Shown here piece by piece: positions 5,630 through 9,475 of a DNA stretch of 9,475 nt; position 1 is the stretch's first letter, and each line of letters opens with the position of its first letter. The translations under genes and the position numbers were made by a program. The notes beneath the pieces were generated by a model, which did no database searches, was not told where the DNA came from, and saw only the letters and a list, made by a program, of their open reading frames with translations. The stretch lies in the NCBI GenBank assembly GCA_050748045.1, contig JBOGIW010000404.1, positions 1 to 9,475 on the forward strand, read 5' to 3'. The stretch comes from CAVYVZ01 sp050748045 (GTDB lineage Bacteria; Acidobacteriota; Vicinamibacteria; Vicinamibacterales; UBA2999).

Positions 5630-7741
5630 ATGCACAGAGAGAGTCGCTACACCCGGCGGATCGGTGGCGTCGTGCTCGCCTTCGCGGTCGGCGCCGGCGC
5701 GGTCCTCGTCAACGCGCGTGACGGCCACGACGAGAACGGCAAGGCGCCTCCAGGCGCCGAATGGGCGTACTGGGGCGGCGATGCCGGTAGCACCCGCTAC
5801 TCCGCGCTCGACCAGATCAACGCGGGCAACGTCGGCACGCTGCAAGTGATGTGGCGATGGAGGGCCGCCAACTTCGGTCCCGAGCCCGACAACATCCTCC
5901 GGGCGACGCCAATCTACGTGAACGGCAAGCTCTACACCGTCGCGGGCATCCGCCGCACCGTCGTGTGCATCGAGCCGGCGACGGGCGAGACGCTCTGGAT
6001 GTGGCGCGAGAAGACCGACGGGGACCCGCGGTGGGACGCGTCCACGCGCAAGAACTACGGCAAGGGCGTCGCCTTCTCGCGCGTCGACGGGAAGCCCGTC
6101 ATCTACTATCTCGGCGCGGGCTTCACCCTGTGGGCGATCGACGCGGATACGGGCCAGCCCGCGCCCACGTTCGGCAAGGCGGGCAAGGTCGATCTCGCCT
6201 ACGGCCTCGACAATCCGAGCCACCCCAAGGCGCCGAAGTACAAGGTCCACCCGGTGCGCGGCGTGATGGATTACGGCGACATCACCACCTCGTCGGCGGC
6301 GATCGTCGTCAATGGCGTCGTGGTCGTCGGCAATTCGCACGATCGCGGCTACTATCCCGAGAACAAGGAGAACATCCCGGGCATCGTTCGGGGCTACGAC
6401 GCCAGGACCGGCAAGATGCTGTGGCGGTTCGATCCCGTGCCGAAGCCCGGCGAGCCGTTCAACGAGACCTGGGGCGACGGCTCCTGGTACTACACCGGCA
6501 ACGTGTCGCCGTGGGCGCCGCTCTCCGCCGACGTCGAGAAGAACATCGTCTACGTCCCGACCGACACGCCGACCAACGATTACTACGGTGGGCACCGCCC
6601 CGGCCAGAATGTCTTCGGGACGAGCCTCATCGCGCTCGATGCGAAGACCGGGAAGCGCGTCTGGCACTTCCAGTTCGTCCACCATGACATCTGGAATTAC
6701 GACACCCCTGATGCGCCGAAGCTGCTCGACATCACCGTCGATGGCAAGCGCATCCCGATCGTCGCGCAGGCCACGAAGCAGGGATACCTCTACGTGTTCA
6801 ACCGCCACACCGGCGAGCCGGTCTGGCCGATCGAGGAGCGGCCCGTGCCGACCGACTCCGACGTGCCGGGCGAGAAGCCGTGGCCGACGCAGCCGCACCC
6901 GACCAGGCCGCCGGCTTTCGAGTGGCAGGGCATGACCGAGGACAAGCTGATTGACTTCACGCCTGAGCTGAGGAAAGAAGCGCTGGAGATTGTCAGCCGG
7001 CACCGGATCGGCCCGCACTACACGCCGCCCATGCTCGCCAAGGGCCCGAAAGACGAGGAAGGTGGCGCCTACGTCGTGCCAGGCGCCAACGGCGGCGCGA
7101 ATATCCCCGGGGGCGCGGCCGCCGATCCTGAAACGGGCTGGGTGTACGTGGCCACGCAGCGTGGCTACACGCTGCTGCGGCTGATCGAGGCCAAGAAGAA
7201 ATACCCCAACGCCAAGCCGTGGGCCGGATGGGGCGGCGACGCGCCGACGTCGGCGTACGTCAACGCCGGCTTTGGCGGCCGCGGTCCGTCAGGCGGGAAG
7301 GAAAACGCTCCGCTGCCGCTCTTGAAGCCGCCGTACGGCAGCATCGTGGCCTACAACCTGAACAAGGGCGAGATCGCGTGGCGCATCCCGAACGGCAACA
7401 CGCCCGACCGGATCAAGGAGCACCCGGCGCTCAAGGGCGTCGATATCGGGAACACCGGTCAGAACTCGCACGCCAACCTGCTCGTCACGAAGACGCTGCT
7501 CTTCTACGGCGAGGGACGCGGCGGCGACCGCTACTTCCATGCGCTCGACAAGCAGACCGGCTCGGAGATCGCGAAGGTCGAGCTCCCGGCACAGACCAAC
7601 ACGGCGCCGATGAGCTTTTTCCACAATGGGCACCAGTACATCGTCGTCGCCGTCGCCAGCGGCAACTTTCCACCGGAGTTCGTGGCCCTGGCACTCCCGT
7701 CGGCGCGGCCGCCCAGGGTGAACCTGGGATCGGGGAACTAG
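5630..7741 (+). CDS. Exported PQQ-dependent quinoprotein dehydrogenase
   Basis: This 703-residue enzyme belongs to the eight-bladed propeller quinoproteins (glucose/quinate/alcohol dehydrogenase group), which oxidise sugars or alcohols in the periplasm using PQQ and pass electrons to the respiratory chain. A signal peptide or N-terminal anchor covers residues 1-29 (basic RRI, then a Gly/Ala/Val-rich core, cut possible after VNA). The propeller opens with EWAYWGGDAGSTRYS and closes with FVALALP. Repeated blade motifs such as ATGETLW, ARTGKMLWRF and AKTGKRVWHF are visible. The HHDIWNYD block (351-358) is the active-site segment, where many relatives read WD(Y/M)D. There is a single Cys and no CxxCH, so no heme c domain, and the five-helix membrane domain of glucose dehydrogenase is absent. 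Quinone or a separate cytochrome must accept electrons. The substrate is unknown and no pqq synthesis genes are in view. Confidence 0.93.
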   Translation: MHRESRYTRRIGGVVLAFAVGAGAVLVNARDGHDENGKAPPGAEWAYWGGDAGSTRYSALDQINAGNVGTLQVMWRWRAANFGPEPDNILRATPIYVNGKLYTVAGIRRTVVCIEPATGETLWMWREKTDGDPRWDASTRKNYGKGVAFSRVDGKPVIYYLGAGFTLWAIDADTGQPAPTFGKAGKVDLAYGLDNPSHPKAPKYKVHPVRGVMDYGDITTSSAAIVVNGVVVVGNSHDRGYYPENKENIPGIVRGYDARTGKMLWRFDPVPKPGEPFNETWGDGSWYYTGNVSPWAPLSADVEKNIVYVPTDTPTNDYYGGHRPGQNVFGTSLIALDAKTGKRVWHFQFVHHDIWNYDTPDAPKLLDITVDGKRIPIVAQATKQGYLYVFNRHTGEPVWPIEERPVPTDSDVPGEKPWPTQPHPTRPPAFEWQGMTEDKLIDFTPELRKEALEIVSRHRIGPHYTPPMLAKGPKDEEGGAYVVPGANGGANIPGGAAADPETGWVYVATQRGYTLLRLIEAKKKYPNAKPWAGWGGDAPTSAYVNAGFGGRGPSGGKENAPLPLLKPPYGSIVAYNLNKGEIAWRIPNGNTPDRIKEHPALKGVDIGNTGQNSHANLLVTKTLLFYGEGRGGDRYFHALDKQTGSEIAKVELPAQTNTAPMSFFHNGHQYIVVAVASGNFPPEFVALALPSARPPRVNLGSGN

Positions 7742-7767
7742 CTGTCTCTGGTCTCTGGTCTCTGGTC
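7742..7767. repeat. Tandem 7-bp repeat (TCTCTGG x3)
   Basis: Three exact copies of TCTCTGG occupy 7745-7751, 7752-7758 and 7759-7765, with partial units on both sides. They begin right after the stop codon of the PQQ dehydrogenase gene and run into the terminator-like hairpin. This is a simple microrepeat prone to slippage, and its role is unknown. Confidence 0.8.
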
Positions 7768-7799
7768 CGGAGGGCCGGCCGCCGGCCCTTCGGTTCTTC
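7767..7799 (+). terminator. Terminator-like hairpin after PQQ dehydrogenase
   Basis: CCGGAGGGCCGG and CCGGCCCTTCGG pair around a CCG loop (7779-7781), giving 11 Watson-Crick pairs and one G-T pair. TTCTTC follows at 7794-7799, a weak T-rich tail on the plus strand. On the minus strand no T-run follows, so it best serves the plus-strand gene that ends 26 bases earlier. It sits between two convergent genes. Confidence 0.6.
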
Positions 7800-8991
7800 A
7801 CGCGACGGCGGTCGCGCTGTCGGGCCGCGTCATGACCTCGCGCCACATGGACCAGTAGAACACCAGTTCCCGGGCAAAGGTGTCCTGGTTCGTACCGCTC
7901 GGATCCGCTCGCTGCATCGCGCGGATCTCGTCGGCGTTCAGGAGCGCGTCGTCGAGGTTCGCGTCGCGCACGGCCCTCGCGACAGCGAGACTCTCGGGAC
8001 GGGCGGGGGTCAGACCGAAGCGCCGCAGCACGTGGCCGACGCGCGGGTGCTCGACAAGGGCGCTGCGCGCCGCGAGCATGCGATAGCCGGCGCCGGTGCG
8101 TGTCCCGGGGACGAGCGCACCACCGGAACAGTACGGCAGCCGCGCGAGCGCGGGGAAATGGCGCTCGATGATCCGCCGGTACAACGCATCGCCGGCCTTG
8201 AGCCGCGGCGGCAGCGGTACCGCGCGCTCGTAGAACGCCTTCGTCAGCCCGGGCATGAACGGCAGCACGAAATTCGCGTACACCTTCAGCGCATTCGGCG
8301 TGGTGCGGTTCCGCGCCCGGTTGCGCACGAAGAACTCGGCCACGCCGGGGGGCCCCTCGTGGCAGCGGGCGACCTCGTCCGAAAGCGTCGCGCCGAGCTC
8401 CGCCCACATCGCATCGGCGAATCCGGGCGAAAAGACGCGGCGCGCCGCGAGCCACGCCGGCGAATCGGCCGGCTTCAGACTGCTCCGAAAGAACGTATCG
8501 AATGAGGGCTCCGACTTGTCCTTGATCACGATGCCATAGCCCACGCCGTCCCAGCTGGCCTCCACGCGCGCCGCCTGCAGCTCCGCGCACACCTGCGCGA
8601 TGAACAGGTTCACACTCGTCGTGCCGACGTCGCTCAGCTTCACGTACTCGAGATACTGCGGCGTCGAGAAGAAGTGCGGATCCGGATCGCGCACGTCGTG
8701 CCGGATATCGAGCGCGCGCGCCACGCGGGCCGCGAAGCGTCCGTCGATCTCGAGATGCTCGTACGGGTTGCGCAGCGTGAGCGCCGCCGGCCGCGCGCCG
8801 GCCCGTACGAGGAGCGCTGCGAGGAGCCGCGATTCGTAGCCGCCGCTGAGGAGCAGCGTCCCGTTGGAGCCGTAGACGGCGTACGCCTCGAGGCTCGCGG
8901 CCAGCAGGTCGAGCAGGTCCCCGGTGTCGACGTCGGCCTCGGTGAGGCGTGGATCGACGTCGGGCCACGTCCAGTACGTGCGCGTCGTCAA
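7798..8991 (-). CDS. Asparagine synthetase-like protein, C-terminal (ATP-pyrophosphatase) part
   Basis: This is the synthetase half of an asparagine-synthase-like protein, 397 residues from a TTG at 8991. Such domains adenylate a carboxylate with ATP so that an amide can form. The PP-loop is LLLSGGYESR (46-55), with Glu where SGGxDS normally has Asp. The later GxGADE segment is not recognisable; SWDGVGYG (146-153) lies about where it should be. The region YANFVLPFMPGL...YRRIIERHFPALARLPY follows the usual pattern of the family's C terminus. The TTG is only the first formal start after an in-frame TGA at 9121. The 43 codons between the TGA and the TTG read like the normal family linker (FGHFIGDRT...), so this is probably not an independent gene but the rest of the one interrupted upstream. 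The substrate is unknown; cell-surface sugar or peptide amidation are options. Confidence 0.7.
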   Translation of the reverse strand: MTTRTYWTWPDVDPRLTEADVDTGDLLDLLAASLEAYAVYGSNGTLLLSGGYESRLLAALLVRAGARPAALTLRNPYEHLEIDGRFAARVARALDIRHDVRDPDPHFFSTPQYLEYVKLSDVGTTSVNLFIAQVCAELQAARVEASWDGVGYGIVIKDKSEPSFDTFFRSSLKPADSPAWLAARRVFSPGFADAMWAELGATLSDEVARCHEGPPGVAEFFVRNRARNRTTPNALKVYANFVLPFMPGLTKAFYERAVPLPPRLKAGDALYRRIIERHFPALARLPYCSGGALVPGTRTGAGYRMLAARSALVEHPRVGHVLRRFGLTPARPESLAVARAVRDANLDDALLNADEIRAMQRADPSGTNQDTFARELVFYWSMWREVMTRPDSATAVA

Positions 8992-9120
8992 ACGATCGGC
9001 GTCGGGCTCGTACTCGAGAATCGTCGCCGCGCCGATCCGGACGACCTCTGCCGCCGACGTGCGGTCGCCGATGAAGTGGCCGAAGCCGACGAAGGCACCC
9101 CAGCCTGCCGGGTCCGGCGC

Positions 9121-9123
9121 TCA
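9121..9123 (-). other. In-frame TGA interrupting the asparagine synthetase-like gene
   Basis: The two halves (above 9123 and below 9121) are in the same frame. Reading past the TGA gives APDPAGWGAFVGFGHFIGDR and continues into the synthetase domain without another stop. The TGA falls in the linker just after the glutaminase-like domain. A short hairpin, GCCGG-AC-CCGGC (9107-9118), follows it at once, but it is far shorter than a bacterial selenocysteine element. A nonsense mutation or a base error explains it most simply. Confidence 0.85.
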
Positions 9124-9475
9124 GCTGTCGGCGAGGTCGCGGATGGTCGAGCCGAGCGCAAGGCCCGCGGCCGTGCGTCGCAGGTAGAGAGGCTGCAGGC
9201 CGAGAAAATCCGTCACGACCACGAGCTTCCGCTCGGCGGGATCCCACACGAACGCGGCGAACGCGCCGTCGAGCGACGCCAGCGTGCGCGCGGTGTGAGC
9301 GGGATCGCCAGTCACCGCCGCGTCCAGCGTCGCGCCGAGGTTCCGTCCGGGCGCCACCGGGAGCCCGGCGATCCAGAGCTGACGCCCGCGCGGCCCCGTG
9401 CGCACCAGCTCGACAGGTGTGACACGGAGGCGCCGGGCGTTCACATTCGCGGCACTGGCGCGAACACTTTTCGAA
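9121..9475 (-). CDS. Asparagine synthetase-like protein, N-terminal part, 5' end off window
   Basis: The frame is open from the right edge to the TGA at 9121, giving 117 visible residues. A GTG at 9444 is an internal start candidate, but the open frame continues upstream of it to the edge and the domain would be cut, so the true start probably lies outside. SLDGAFAAFVWDPAERKL and VVVTDFLGLQPLYL, then LALGSTIRDL, match the last third of a class II glutamine amidotransferase domain as in AsnB (LxGmFAfaxwD, RDxxGxxPLYY, SEIKaL). The NGE motif expected earlier is not seen; WIAGLPVAPG stands near that place. Glutamine hydrolysis may therefore be lost, as in beta-lactam synthetase and lasso-peptide cyclase relatives. 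The catalytic Cys2 would be off the window, so this cannot be settled. The product ends in the interdomain linker. Confidence 0.65.
   Translation of the reverse strand, partial: SKSVRASAANVNARRLRVTPVELVRTGPRGRQLWIAGLPVAPGRNLGATLDAAVTGDPAHTARTLASLDGAFAAFVWDPAERKLVVVTDFLGLQPLYLRRTAAGLALGSTIRDLADS

Noticed and set aside
5437..5631. A 64-codon minus-strand open frame whose stop overlaps the receiver's ATG by 4 bp, resembling a coupled leader gene.
   Set aside because: It is Arg-rich and without a ribosome site. Its codons lack the strong third-position G/C seen in real genes here, and it runs through the GC-rich hairpin and the promoter repeats. The overlap is probably chance.
9107..9123. Selenocysteine insertion at the TGA, with a hairpin directly downstream.
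   Set aside because: The hairpin has only 4-5 pairs, much smaller than a bacterial SECIS element. The site is a linker with no redox role, and relatives are not expected to have Cys there.
7289..9247. A long minus-strand frame spanning the end of the dehydrogenase gene and the synthetase-like gene.
   Set aside because: It is a shifted, Arg-rich frame without domain motifs. The frame through 7798-9475 with the single TGA carries all recognisable motifs.

Overview
The window is about 68% GC by eye, with dense genes and strong G/C bias at third codon positions. It looks like a chromosomal segment of a high-GC Gram-negative bacterium. The PQQ-dehydrogenase subtype, the PD-(D/E)XK-like hypothetical protein and the general style suggest Acidobacteriota (Vicinamibacteria-like). 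That placement comes from family resemblance, not from a marker gene. I see no rRNA, tRNA, CRISPR array, insertion sequence or phage gene.

Layout. The left edge (1-521, minus strand) holds the start of an unrecognised protein with a restriction-endonuclease-like core (PD...E-x-E) and a Pro/Ala/Arg-rich tail running off the window. A divergent promoter region (522-684) separates it from a tight plus-strand run of five genes (685-5083): a stand-alone receiver, hemE (uroporphyrinogen decarboxylase), hemG/hemY-type protoporphyrinogen oxidase, a family-3 O-methyltransferase-like protein with a predicted signal peptide, and rocF (arginase). Two junctions are 4-bp stop/start overlaps and the other gaps are 24 and 9 bp, so this reads as one operon. 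It mixes two steps of heme synthesis with arginine breakdown. A second stand-alone receiver on the minus strand (5057-5440) runs into the end of rocF and overlaps it by 27 bp.

A 189-bp intergenic region (5441-5629) carries a GC-rich hairpin and a two-copy GTGACAAA direct repeat. It precedes a large exported PQQ-dependent quinoprotein dehydrogenase (5630-7741). That gene ends at a terminator-like hairpin, next to three tandem copies of a 7-bp repeat.

The right part (7798-9475, minus strand) is an asparagine-synthetase-like gene read in one continuous frame but broken by a single in-frame TGA at 9121-9123. Homology-like sequence continues directly past the stop. The ATP-pyrophosphatase loop reads SGGYES instead of SGGxDS, and the usual glutaminase motif is not recognisable in the visible N-terminal part. 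This is either a recent nonsense pseudogene, a sequence error, or (less likely) a split or recoded gene. Its beginning lies beyond the right edge.

Overall these are mostly recognisable housekeeping and metabolic genes in an unusual arrangement. I see no convincing new defence or mobile system. The best leads are the interrupted asparagine synthetase-like gene, the operon of a receiver with heme and arginase genes flanked by a second receiver, and the E-x-E nuclease-like protein.
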